Part shown: piece after piece, positions 23,640-35,224 of the stretch
How the letters are laid out: every line of letters starts with the position of its first letter
Position numbering within the stretch: the stretch's first letter is position 1
Origin: Sisyra terminalis
Taxonomy: Eukaryota; Arthropoda; Insecta; Neuroptera; Sisyridae
NCBI GenBank assembly: GCA_958496175.1
Contig: OY292274.1
Location: 55,872,630-55,936,629 of the forward strand
Direction of reading: 5' to 3'
DNA length: 64,000 bases
Program-made: the position numbers and the translations under genes
Notes under the pieces: generated by a model
Told to the model about the DNA's origin: nothing
Seen by the model: the letters and a program-made list of their open reading frames with translations, nothing else
Databases searched by the model: none

Positions 23640-25500
23640 TACTTATGGAAGTGCTTAAGAAGATATAGGTACTTCTGTAGTATAATTAAAAAGTTGTTTT
23701 CAATCTACTATCGTAGCCTCTACCGGTAGTGTCTGAACTGGCACATTAGTTATAAGTTGTTTGTGATAACTAAAATACGAAACAATTATAAACACATTTA
23801 CTGTTAATAACAAATTACATAAGCAAGCGTATGTGGTACAGCAACGGCAAAGACAAAGAATATAAAGTTGGAAACACATCCATGTGAATAAAATAAAAAT
23901 ATTATAATTATCGTCTCAAATTTGAACTATCATGTCATTAGTATCAACTGTCATTTAGATTTCATTCAATTGCTAATTTTAGTCATTTATCAGTTGTGTC
24001 AGTGTTGGGCTGTGAACATTTTACAGAATGTAACTGGGTTTCAAATAAAAGATTAAATTGGCTATTTATACAATGGATACTATATGTTTATTTACATTTG
24101 GTTACTTATACAAAATTTATAATACATATTATATGAATTAACCGTTTAACCGAATTAACAAATTGAGTCACATGTTTGAAAAATACTTACCAAAAACCTT
24201 TACCATATCGAAGTAGATTGTTGCCATAAAATATAATGTATAGATATGTATAAACAATCCTAAAGAGCAATGTCCTAAAAATTATATTTATAAAATAGTG
24301 ATTGTATAGTAGGGTGTCCGTTATTTCCCAAATTGATTTCTTTACAGCGATCGTCCCCTGAATTTTTAGTTTGAGATATAAAAAAAATTATCCAATACAA
24401 TTAAGCTCTTAATTTCTTTTTTAAACCGTGCCGGAATCATGTTACTTTTACCATTTAAATAACATGGGATTATTTGACTTTTTATTTTTTTTTCTCAGAA
24501 ACAAATAGATGAAAAGATTTAAAATCAAATTATTCTGACATAAAATTTAATGCTCTACAAAAAAGGTCTCTTACGAATATTCCGTTAAACCACTTCATTA
24601 AAAGTTATTGAACATTTAACTTGTGCCTAATATATCTTGCAATATTTTCAACTTTTTGCTCATTTTTACTTTTTTTAACTATAAAATCATTGAAAGAGAA
24701 AATAAAAATTATTATCATTAGAGTGCCAGTGATTATTTGTGTTAATTTTATGGCTTGAACTAAAAGTTAAACAAAAAAAAACATTTTTTGACAATTTAAA
24801 CAGGTGACCATAGGTGACATAAGATCTGAATTCCTTATAGTCAAAAATTCAATTTATCCAGGATAAATTTTCACTTTAATCAATATTGTACCTACGAAGT
24901 GAGTTTCATACTATTTAATGAGACTATCGACAAAAGTTCAATCAAAATTCGAATTTTTACCATTTTACCTGACGCCATCTATGAGAAATTTCTTAGAACT
25001 TGTAGTCAACATAGACACAAGTTAAATGTTGAATAACTTTTAATGGAGTGATTTAATCGAAAATTTATAAGAGACCTTTTCTGTAGAGCGTTAAATTTTA
25101 CGTCAGAATAATTTGATTTTAAATCTTTTCATCTATTTGTTTCTGAGAAAAAAAATAAAAATAAAAAGTCAAATAATCCCATGTTATTTAAATGGTAAAA
25201 GTAACATGATTCCGGCACGGTTTAATCAAGAAATTAAGAGCTTAATTATATTAGATAATTTTTTTGTATATCTTAAACTAAAAATTCAGGGGGCGATTGC
25301 TGTAAAAAAAACAATTTGGGAAATAACGGACACCCTATTGTATAGTTTATTTACCCATTTATAAATATCTATTGAAACTGATTTTTAATTCAAATATAGA
25401 AAAATTTAATGTAATATGATGTGTCAATCGACTTTTATTACATTATTTTAAAAATTACACTGAATAACTTCAGAAAAATATCTTTCTTTTTAATGCATTT
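23640..25500 (+). repeat. Repeat family B, main segment, interrupted by a hAT element
   Basis: The parts 23640-24309 and 25338-25500 align with the 56.7-58.2 kb copy: for example CCGGTAGTG...GGCACAT at 23722 versus 57153, AAACACAT.CATGTGAAT, TGGGCTG.GAA, AGATATGTATAAACA, and on the far side AACTGATTTTTAATTCAAAT and GTCAATCGACTTT. The alignment is broken exactly by the hAT element at 24310-25337. No protein-coding potential was recognised, so the class is unknown. A further partly similar stretch occurs at 25550-25690. Confidence 0.7.
24310..25337. mobile_element. Non-autonomous hAT element with about 320-bp terminal inverted repeats
   Basis: The element starts TAGGGTGTCCGTTATTTCCC and ends with the reverse complement. 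It is flanked by a perfect 8-bp target duplication TTGTATAG at 24302-24309 and 25338-25345, the length typical of hAT transposition. The arms are very long: about 24310-24630 pairs with about 25013-25337 with few differences, leaving a unique centre of about 380 bp. No transposase frame exists; the frame at 25113-25364 is simply arm sequence. Relatives of the terminus occur at 45.2 kb. The sequence can fold into a large hairpin. Confidence 0.88.
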
Positions 25501-26049
25501 TAATTCTCATAATTATAATAATTGGTAAACGTAAGTAATATGCATGCATATATTTCTGGTAGACAAATATTGTAAACACATACGTGCGAGTGAAACAAAA
25601 TCATTATCTCAAATTTGCTTGTTGCCATTTCTAGTAGTATCAGTATTGAGCGATGAATATTTCACGGGAAATTACTAGTTGTGTATTAATGTAATAGGTG
25701 TAATTTTTAAACTTCGTTTCTGGTTCGAGATTGTTCGGGACGATCGAGTCTGGTTCGTTCCCCCTTTAGACAAACAAAAACATGAGAGTTCTGAGATCGG
25801 CTCAATAGTCAATAGAGCCAAAGATTGGCCACCTTTCGCCCCCCCCCAGAAGTTTATTGTTAAACGTTAACCGTTCTAATTTTATGAAAAATTCAGTCTG
25901 ATTATTTATTCATAACGCTGTTAAAGAAGTATAACTTCAAAAATCACCTTTTGAAATAAACTTGTGTTTCGTTATTTCTACTGAAACAAGTTTGAAATAC
26001 AAATGCAACAAGTTCTGATTAAAATAATTGAACTATGTCAAAAGTTTTG

Positions 26050-26560
26050 AATATTTCTCGTAAGTCATAACAGTGTGATATCGCATTGAGTTATTTGTTC
26101 AATTAATTTTCTAGCTTCTTGAGCCGTTAACCTCAATGAAGAAGTTGTCGCAAGGATAAATTTGAGAATAAATAAGCATGAACATGAAACATTATCTATT
26201 CGCAGTAGAAAACAAAGTATGAATGTAGTGCATGTTTCGTTAGAAATTCAGTGAGCAAACAAACGCACTACCGTTCACAGTCATCTAAGCACATAAGTAA
26301 ACATCAGTAAAGTCAATAAGCAGCTGTAACAGACAATAGCAAATGACAGTGGAGAATGGAGAACAAGAATCTTCTAGCTGCAAACCTTCATTTAACAATT
26401 GTTCTAATCTGCAGTTCGCTAACGTACTCTAAGCTAACATTCGATTGTTATATTTGGCATAGACATTTACTTCGTAGCATAATCAATAAAAGGCGGTCTT
26501 ATTAAATCGAACCCTTTTGTCCTCTATTCTTGTAACTCCTTGAATTCATTATAGTGTTTG
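26050..26560 (+). mobile_element. Possible solo LTR or other promoter-bearing repeat
   Basis: The interval 26200-26540 is less AT-rich than its surroundings and contains AATAAAAGGCGGTCTTATTA followed by CTCTATTCTTGTAACTCC, similar to the poly-A signal and R/U5 part of insect LTRs. No matching 5' boundary, target duplication or internal coding sequence was found. Weak call. Confidence 0.18.
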
Positions 26561-26699
26561 TCAAAGAACGACTATTTAGAGAAACGCTCCGTTTCCCTGA
26601 TAATTAAAACTATAACAGTATTGAATGTCGATTACCAAACTGTTGATTCTCATTTCAAATATATTGCATGTAAATACCTTCTTTATTATATTTATACCA

Positions 26700-26739
26700 A
26701 ATCCAATGTCAGTCTGTTAAATCCAAAGTCTGTCTGTTA
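26700..26739 (+). repeat. Two-unit tandem repeat, 20 bp
   Basis: Units 26700-26719 and 26720-26739 share AATCCAA.GTC.GTCTGTTA with two differences. Confidence 0.8.
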
Positions 26740-29721
26740 AAAGTTCCATGAGTTGAAATCTAATCCAATTTGAGTAAATATTTTTTTGATTTATTGATAA
26801 AATAAACTCATTGGTTTCAATATACCTATTCAATAAACCAATATATTCTTGCCTTTACGGCTCCAAACGTAAAACGTTAGAAACTTCAATATTATATGTA
26901 TCAAAAATAGTTTCATTTAATATTTACTTTTAATACTCTAACTTCGCCCAATATATTTTAGTTACCATCCTAAGTTCCTGTTAAAACATTTTTTGAGGCA
27001 ATGATAATATTTTTACTTAAATAGAAGAAATTGAAACCATTTTGATATGCTTTCCTGACAAGTCATTAAAATTAATCAGTACTGTTTTATTTTGTTGACA
27101 AAGCGTTTGGTGTAAACTATAAACCTACGATATGATATCAATTTAATAAAAGTGGTATTATACGTAATATGTTATTATTTTACATCATTCTAGATATTTT
27201 CTTCTGAAATTATTTTTAAGGAAGAAATAGTATACCAACACACATTTACTTTTATATATTGAAAGTTTCCATTTACTGAAATAATTAATTCATAACTACA
27301 ACTTTTAGTTCTGAAGCTTATGTGAGCTAAAATAAATTATGCAATGTTTAACAGACTCATAACTAAAAAGGATCCATTAGACTTAAAAAGCCGCAACCGT
27401 ATTTAATATGAAAAAATTAAATAAATATCGCTAATCTATTCCATTTAACCATCTTGACAAATGTTAAAAATTCTACGTTTGGTCTGTACATTTTATGATT
27501 AAAACCGGAAAAATGCTTTTTAAAAAGTATCTTTCTTTTATTTTTATTTAAATTATTTACCTTTAAATCTTCTAATAACTCAAATTTGATATTTAACGGT
27601 TAAAATACAATTCAAGTTTTCCCATATAATTGGATACATATTAAATAACTTTTAAGCAATAGTTAATAGTTCAATGGCAAGCGTTAATTTCCTTATTTTC
27701 TATACAACTTTAAAATTTGTACATAAATGAAAAGTTTACTCCGTAAAGTTTATTCCGTTCAATGGCTTATTTTGTAACCATTCCACGCTGTTAGGAGGCT
27801 TTATAAGTATTAATTTTTAATCTAAAATAGCATTTGAACTTTGTAAAAACTGTAATTTTTTCTGTGATCTCAGAAATATACCGAATCTGTAAGTACGAAA
27901 CTCTCGTATATCGCCATTGCCAATTTCATGATATTGTTGAGATTTTGCTTATTCCATGAATTGCGGTATAAATGGCAGGAATTGATTGAAAAATATCATA
28001 TAAGTTGACATAACATATGTTTACTTATTAAAACAAATCAAAAAACCCTAAATACATTGTGTTATTTTTGGATTAATATTGTCTGTTGGGATTCATATTA
28101 ACAGTATGTTCAATTACAAGTAACAGTAATTATTTATTGTTTAAATTCGTGGAAAAACCTAATTTCAAAAATCATCATGTCATGTTTATTTAATTTTGAT
28201 TGTCGTCGAAATTCGTCAATAATCAAACTTATTAATAGAATCATTATGGTCACTTTGTTGACAAATTACGTGGGTACAGTTTTTATGGTAACTAAAACCA
28301 ATAGCTGCCAATAGCTGTCAATTGAGTGCCGTTAAGCGCCAGCCTACACAATTAAGCGCTTGAAAGAAGCACTTGCATTTTACTTGTTTTGATTGCTTTT
28401 TGTTGATTGCTTTTTGATATCCACACCAGAAAAGAAGGACTTCCTCATATAGGTCTCTTTTCCAACGCTTCCAACACAGGCGCTGTTGCGTTTTGCTTAG
28501 TTCATTTCGAATTTGTACCCACATAGACGGCGCTTGCAGTAACTACTAGTATGATTGGTCATTTACTGTACAATAATTTATACAGACATTAGGCATTGAT
28601 AAGCATTACCTTCTATCTCTTCATCGTTTGTTCACTTGTATGTTTTTACTACAGAGATAATACGAAAGAATAGCGGTGTGAAAGTAATCAAAAATGTAAA
28701 ATTGAATAAAAAGAATATAACAGATATAATCAGTGCCATTTTAATTTAGTGTCTGATACAAAATTTTGTGGTAGTACCAATTAAATAACTCTTATTTCCA
28801 ATGTTGGTATGGATTACTCTTTTAGTAGTCCTAGTCTTTAAGCTTTTATTTCCTTGGGTAAATTATAATCAACCATATTAAGCTTTAGAAATAAGTTTTA
28901 GAAAATCTTTCGGAGACCCAAGCTTATTTGTAGGAATTTAATGAAATTGGATAAAAAATATTTGTTAATTATTCCACTGTATAGGCTCCTTAAAATAAAA
29001 AATAATTCGCATGGTTTGCAAAAGTATACCATAAACATTTAAATCAAAGATTAATAATATTAGAGGATAAGAACTGAATCAAAAAGTAACAAAATCAATT
29101 TATACATAGTATGTTAGAAAATTGAAAAAAATTGCATGTTTTTAGTTGTAGTGTAGATTGTGACGGGTTAAACTTTAGGATTAACTTTGTTCTTCATATG
29201 ATTTCATAATTAATTTCTGCTAACGTAAAATGAATGGTTAAATTTCATAATTTTCAATGGAACAAAACTTTGAGTTCATCTCTATTTCACAATGATTGTG
29301 TAATTCGGTGATTGTTTCAAGTGTTGTAAAAAGATAATTTTGAAAACGCTCTGTTTGAATTTATGTTTCATTCTATCTTCGGTATCTGAACGATATCAAG
29401 TTTATCGTTTATAAAACATTTACTCCTGTAATGAAGCTGGTATTAATTATAACAATTCATGCACAGATACAAGATAACAAAAACAAAAGTATAGAATGAC
29501 CTATAATTCTTGTACAATACCAAACAGTTTAAAGCTTATAACGAATGATATCCTTGTACAGTATAGACATTATATTATCCAGGTGGTAGTGTTATTTATA
29601 TAGTTTTCTATTGGGATGAGATTGTAGCTCTTAAAGAACAAGTTGTGTGAACTCCGCCCAAACACTAGTGCCGAGAGAAGAACTGAATACTTGTTACTTC
29701 CAAATAAACAAAGTGCCATTA

Positions 29722-29745
29722 CTCTGACATATCGTTATGTCAGAG
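29722..29745. repeat. Perfect 10-bp hairpin
   Basis: CTCTGACATA at 29722-29731 and TATGTCAGAG at 29736-29745 are exact reverse complements around a 4-base loop TCGT. It lies inside a less AT-rich block (29640-29800) of unknown origin. No function can be inferred. Confidence 0.7.
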
Positions 29746-32517
29746 ACAGCTACCGAGTCCTTTTACATAAGGATAACAGACGTTCAAGTCAGTATCATTT
29801 CGTTTTTGTATTATACTTACGCCTTTACATATATATTTCGAAGAGAATTGACAGTAACTAAACCACCCTAAAGCATTTTATAATACAATAAATATTCAAA
29901 AACACTGTCTTACAACTTGGTTTAATTTAAATTTCCCTTTTTCTAAGGCTTTAATTCACTCTTTCTTGTAATTTAGGTTCTTATGCTCTTCTAAAATAAT
30001 ATATTTATAAAAAAAAAAAAAACCGAGAAAATGTTACCTCCCTTTTTATTATTTTCCCGGACAGTAAGTTCAGTCCATTGTTGCCTGGTAACCTGGAAGA
30101 TATAGGATACTTTCGAGTATTTGTTTTTTTTTTCTTCAGATGTTCCAAAATTTTGATTTTCTTTAGTTTTTTTCTTCAACATCTAGTATCAATCAGGTTC
30201 CTTCCCAGATAAAATTATTTTATATGAATTAGGTACTTTGTTAATCATCAATTTCTTTGCTGATTTTCCTTAATATCATAGAATCCATATCTATCATGAT
30301 AAAGTGGCTATAGGTTTATACTTAGCTTAAATGCTTTATTTGTTAGTTATGTTGCCCAAATAAATAAATATTGGTTTTATTTTTTTTCTTCAACTTTTGA
30401 ACTAAAATAGTGAAATATTTATGGGGTTTTCCAGTTTCCTGTAGTTTTTAACCACCAAACAGCCCTTTTAGAATCCAAACACTCTTTAATCCTCATTAGA
30501 TCCAAGTCACAAATAATTCGAATTATTAAGAGCTTTATTCTTTATGAGTACTATAATTCGAAACTTTCAAGATATTTCCATTCTTATTTCCGATAAAAAC
30601 AATTCAATCTTCGATTTACAACTTTGGGATTTATTTTTAAAATTTTCGAAAGAAAAGTAAATATTAAGTTTGCAGTTGCACTTTAAAGATAGGTATCATA
30701 ACGGAAATATAAAATTTTATTTTTAATTTTATTTTATTCCATAACTTGTAATGGCTTTCAAGAATTTTTAAAGAATTAACCACAACAGTAGATACTTTTA
30801 AGAAAAGAACTTTATTCGCCGTATTGTCATTGGTTACATGAAAACAAATTTGAACTATACATTTTGATAGTAATCGTAAATCAGGACTAGGATGTGAGCC
30901 ACTAGACTTTGAAAGTGGTCCAAGTCCAATTCAATAACAGTTCATATATATACCAACTTTTTTTTAACCGTGAATACATAAATTTTTCAACTAATAGAGC
31001 TACTACTAGCGTGTCGAAAACGAATATTATATCAAAGATTTAATAGTACAAATATCAGGATAATCTGGTCTATCATCAAAACAAAAGTTGTCGTATGGAT
31101 TATTCTTGAATTTGACTTAGATCACTTCCAAAATAAACGGCTTACATATCTTGGTTTTCGCATTGTTTCATTTTTAAATTTTCTCTTTTCATTTAAGTTT
31201 TAGCGTTCTGACCATCGTAGTTTACAATGCAGAATAAACCAGTATTTCTTATCCTCTGGTCACGATTTGTGTTTATATTTGTAGTACTTAAATAAACATA
31301 TCGAAACTTTTGCTGATTTTATTTTATTAAAGTAGTTTTTGAAATCGGGCTTGATTTTCTTAGAATTCCGCGGACTAATAACGTTAAGAAATGCTGCTAT
31401 AAACCTAAGTGTAGGTTTTCCTAGTGCTGATACTAGAAACATCTGCTTTTATCAAATTAATTTTCAATTTCTACTTTTTCTAGTTTACTGTTTGATGGGG
31501 ATTTAATTATTTTAGATACTTTACACTTTAACAGAAACAGAAAACCCTACGGGTGTAAGAGTGCTTACGGTAACTGCTCCAGAACAGAGGTTGACTCTCC
31601 TTACGTATAAATTGTTAGATTACGAATTTTTATTAATGCTAAAATCGTTAAAGATCTTAATTATTGCAATGGTTAAAGCAATGGTAAATTATTATTAAAA
31701 AAAATGAACAGAAACTAGAGATCCTTTATGAGGAGTACATATTGCTGATAATGTTCCAACTAAAACTAGTTTTTTCCGCCAAAACCGGGGACTTAAAGTT
31801 AACTTCTTTTTTTTAATCGAAAATAGTAATATGAGATCTCTCACTAGGAATGCTGGTGTCGTTTTATTTTCCGATGGTAGGAAAAATGAACTGATGAGAT
31901 AACGGTAATGATTGCTTGTTTCGGTCTAACCCTAATTACTGACTTCTGAAAGAAATTTTTCTTAAAGTTGATGTTAAGTAAATCTTCAGCTGTAGGTTTT
32001 ACAGCAAAAGAAGAATTATATGTAAAGTAAAGCACGAAATAATAAATAATTTATAATTAAATAATCCAGGTACTCCAGTCAAATTAAATTGAAATTATTG
32101 ATTGATAGTATCTTTTGGTAGTATCTTTATCACGTGTGGTTTCATTATTTTTGGAATAATGTGAAAATGTTCATTGTATTTAGTTTCATAAATTTAGTGT
32201 TTTATATATGTTTTTTGGTCCGTTATGAAATAATAATGTTTTATATTAGATTTACTAGTTTATAACGATTTTATAAGTTTAAATTCCGTCATAAAGGAAA
32301 TGATAAATGAATTAAAGTGTAAAGCTGGATGAAAAGAATATCGCTAATGCCTTTATGCATTTATAAGTGCAAATTATTTATCATCGTTATTGAGTTCAGT
32401 GTCGCATTCAGATAGCATTTTATGCAATGTGCGATATATGGATATAAAATCAAACATCCCACCGCGTCGGGATGTTATAAGAAGAACGTGAAGAGATAGG
32501 GAATAAGAAGTGCCTAC

Positions 32518-32601
32518 CTCAGTAGCTCTGGCGATAATGGCAGAATTATTCTGAACAGAACAAGCCCGAACAATCACAGGAACTAGTCGACTCATCACCA
32601 T
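32518..32601 (-). other. Candidate first coding exon of a nested antisense gene
   Basis: On the minus strand an ATG at 32601 opens exactly 28 codons ending GAG just before a good donor, GTAGGCA (GT at 32517-32516). The translation MVMSRLVPVIVRACSVQNNS... has five Arg and a single acidic residue, at its very end, and could resemble a mitochondrial presequence. The block is less AT-rich than the surroundings. No downstream exon on the minus strand was identified, so this may be chance. Confidence 0.17.
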
Positions 32602-32602
32602 T

Positions 32603-32633
32603 ATGCAAATGAATCACCCATCATAATTTGCAT
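32603..32633. promoter_or_regulatory. Inverted pair of POU-type octamers
   Basis: ATGCAAAT at 32603-32610 and ATTTGCAT at 32626-32633 are exact inverted octamers. They lie immediately upstream of the candidate antisense ATG at 32601. Octamers bind POU-domain factors such as those active in the nervous system. In AT-rich DNA the pair could be coincidence. Confidence 0.25.
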
Positions 32634-34523
32634 ATATTTTAGGAACAATTTAAATGAACATAATTTTAGTTTGCTAATGTTCGAATCCTTCCCGCGCCAT
32701 TTCGTTATTATCCACTGCTGCTGTCACCGAGTAGTATTAAATACGTCATAACAATATCAGTTATGTTCTTATGTTCGAATGTTGGCGCCAACTTGTTAGC
32801 GCTGAAAGTATTCCATCGTCCATCCTTCACAAACAACAAAGCGCTTTTGTTTGAATATAATTAAATGAGTTTCTAAATGAATTTTCGCATTTCTCTCTAG
32901 TTCTCACTTATAATGGTATCTAAGACTCATTCCAGTTTTAGATCTAATTATATTTCCAAAAATATATATTTAGAAGTTGACAATTTGGCACACGTTTCGT
33001 TAATGATAATTGCTTTCCACCAATAACATTTTTACTTGCGCGAAATGTGAAATAATTTCAATTTTATTAGTGAAATATAATTTTCCGAGGCAAACTTTTA
33101 CAAATTAAATGAATAATTCAAAACACAATGTTTTGATTTACACTCATTAAACTTTTAACGTGACATGACTTACAAGAAATGTACGAAATGCATTTGAAAT
33201 GCTTTTTGCTGGTGCCGTACGTTTCTTGTTTACAATTATTTCTAATATGTGCATCTTTTGATTAGAAATTATTTCTTACGATTAATTAAAACCAAAGTCA
33301 ATATATACGGTTCGTAAAATATGCTCGAAACATAACTCAGTGTATGTTTATTGCTGTAGGTAGAAGCACCTAATGTGTAATGAGCAAGTCTCATTCTAAT
33401 TCCACGAATGTTCATTAAATGTCTGTAATTTGAAAATACAAAAGGAGAAAATCCTGCAAGCTTTGCTACTTTGCCATTTTCTCAAAATGTTGTCTGATAT
33501 CTTCTTCGTAAATAACATAGATCGCGAACACAACATTGGCCGGATGAAGAAAAACATAACACCTGGGAATAATTATAATGGAAATATAGCAAGTTGAAAT
33601 TAAAAGACATCCGTTTAATTTACACAAGGACGATGGAAAGTTTTAAACATCAACCTACCGTGTAAATCAAATCTACTGTATCACATTGAACAGTCTACCT
33701 ACCTACTTATTATACATATCTTTACTTTAAAGTCTAAACTGTACATGAAAATTCAAAATTCCATTCATATTTTTTTTTGTATTACACGATCGACAAAATA
33801 AAATTAAAACTTCAAATAAACCTGCATTTTATGCATTATATATTTATCATTATAATTGGACAACTTTCAATTACTAGCACAGTTTTTCAATCATAGAATT
33901 TAAATATTTGTTTAAATTTTTCATAGGAAATTATTTTTTGCATTTTATTACTCAAATATTTGTCGGAAAGTGATTGATTATTCTAATTCATCAATTTCAA
34001 AAGCTCAAATGAAGTGTTATTTTAGTTTTGAAGATTTTGAGGCAAGGAAATTGATTTTATTACGTAAATAGTTCAAAACAAGGCCAATAATTGGAAAACC
34101 TTTTTTGGTCAAATTTACGAATCGTAATTGATTACACGTTAATCAATCATTGAAAGTAAATTTAGGGAAAATGTATATTTTTATTTTTGTATCAATGTTT
34201 CTTTGTGATTTCGGTAAAAAAGCAACCTGAATTAATTTTAAATTCCGTTCATAATATAATGAAAAATCTATAAATTCACTATGTAATTAATATTAAAACA
34301 GACCATTTTATTGTAATAAAAAATTCCTTTGATGTTTGAATAGAATCTTGCTTTCAATTATATATGTTGGACTAAAACCTTCAAAAAATCATAATATTAT
34401 AAAAATTTGTGCTTTTAAGTTCGCCCGTGAAAAGTTTGTTTGTTTTTAAGTTATTCTTATACTTTTTATGGTACTAGATATATCAATCCTAGACCAAAAT
34501 TTTAACTAATTTTTAATACTTAA

Positions 34524-35220
34524 GGGGGGAAGCTGGTCTAAGGCGTGAAAAAAATGGGCATAATTAATGAATTTTTTGTGACTCAACAAAAAGATTAATC
34601 GAAAATCTGTGAAAAAGATTTTATAATTTAGATTTTAATATACAAATACAAATTTTTTCGTGTCAATTAAATTTAAAATGGCGGCTGTCCAGCATTTCTT
34701 CGAAGCATTTTGGTCCTGGAACAAAATCCTGAAAAATTTTAGTTTCTATATAACAACAGCAAGAGATGTTCGTAGGATTTTTTCGATTATTTATTTTTTC
34801 ACGAAATGGTGCACGTTTGAACAAAACATTAAAATTTTCACTTTAAAAAAACGACAAAATTGTTGATTAAAAAGAACTATGCAATATAAAAAAAAATCCT
34901 TAGTACGTCTCCGGAGAAAGGTATTTCGAATTTACTGTCAAAATTTCGTATAGATCGGTGAAGATTTGCTTGAGTTATGTCTTCGGCCAGTTCAAAAAAG
35001 TGATTTCGAGAAAAACGCGTTTAAAGTTTTAAGTACTTTAAAATCATATTAAATGCGCATATACCTTTAATCTGCGATGCCTTTAATCTGCGAAAGTTTG
35101 GGCATTTAGACATTTTTGCCGGCATCCATCCTTTGGTATGTTATTTTTAAGACCCTAAAGTACCTTTTAAGACAAAAAAAAAATTTCGGTTTCCTCAAAA
35201 TTCTAGACCAGCTTCCCCCC
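34524..35220. mobile_element. TTAA-target MITE, copy 1 (piggyBac-like or similar)
   Basis: The element is flanked by TTAA at 34520-34523 and 35221-35224. Termini are inverted repeats: GGGGGGAAGCTGGTCTA on the left and TAGACCAGCTTCCCCCC on the right. It is 697 bp with no transposase frame; the 68-residue frame at 34660-34866 lies within it and is not a gene. It aligns along its whole length with 42188-42912. A 14-bp block CCTTTAATCTGCGA is duplicated in tandem here (35064-35077 and 35080-35093). A TTAA target indicates the piggyBac superfamily or another TTAA-targeting group. Confidence 0.85.
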
Positions 35221-35224
35221 TTAA

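Larger units (their letters stand above)
26740..34519. other. Long intronic stretch, mostly unremarkable
   Basis: AT-rich DNA with many short chance ORFs. Items that stand out: a GC-elevated block at 28310-28540 that contains a 14-bp-period tandem pair (28389-28416); a perfect hairpin at 29722-29745; and a less AT-rich block at 32440-32830 with a candidate antisense exon and paired octamers. No transposon termini were recognised elsewhere in this interval. Confidence 0.4.

Noticed and set aside
25113..25364. 83-residue + frame
   Set aside because: It is the right arm of a hAT palindrome; the opposite arm gives the same words inverted.
32785..32800. TTGGCGCCAAC as a retroviral-type primer-binding site
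   Set aside because: Only the palindromic core matches; no LTR ends at its left and no gag/pol sequence follows.
34660..34866. 68-residue + frame, and its counterpart at 42439-42660
   Set aside because: Both lie inside copies of a TTAA MITE and are not preserved in length or frame between the copies.
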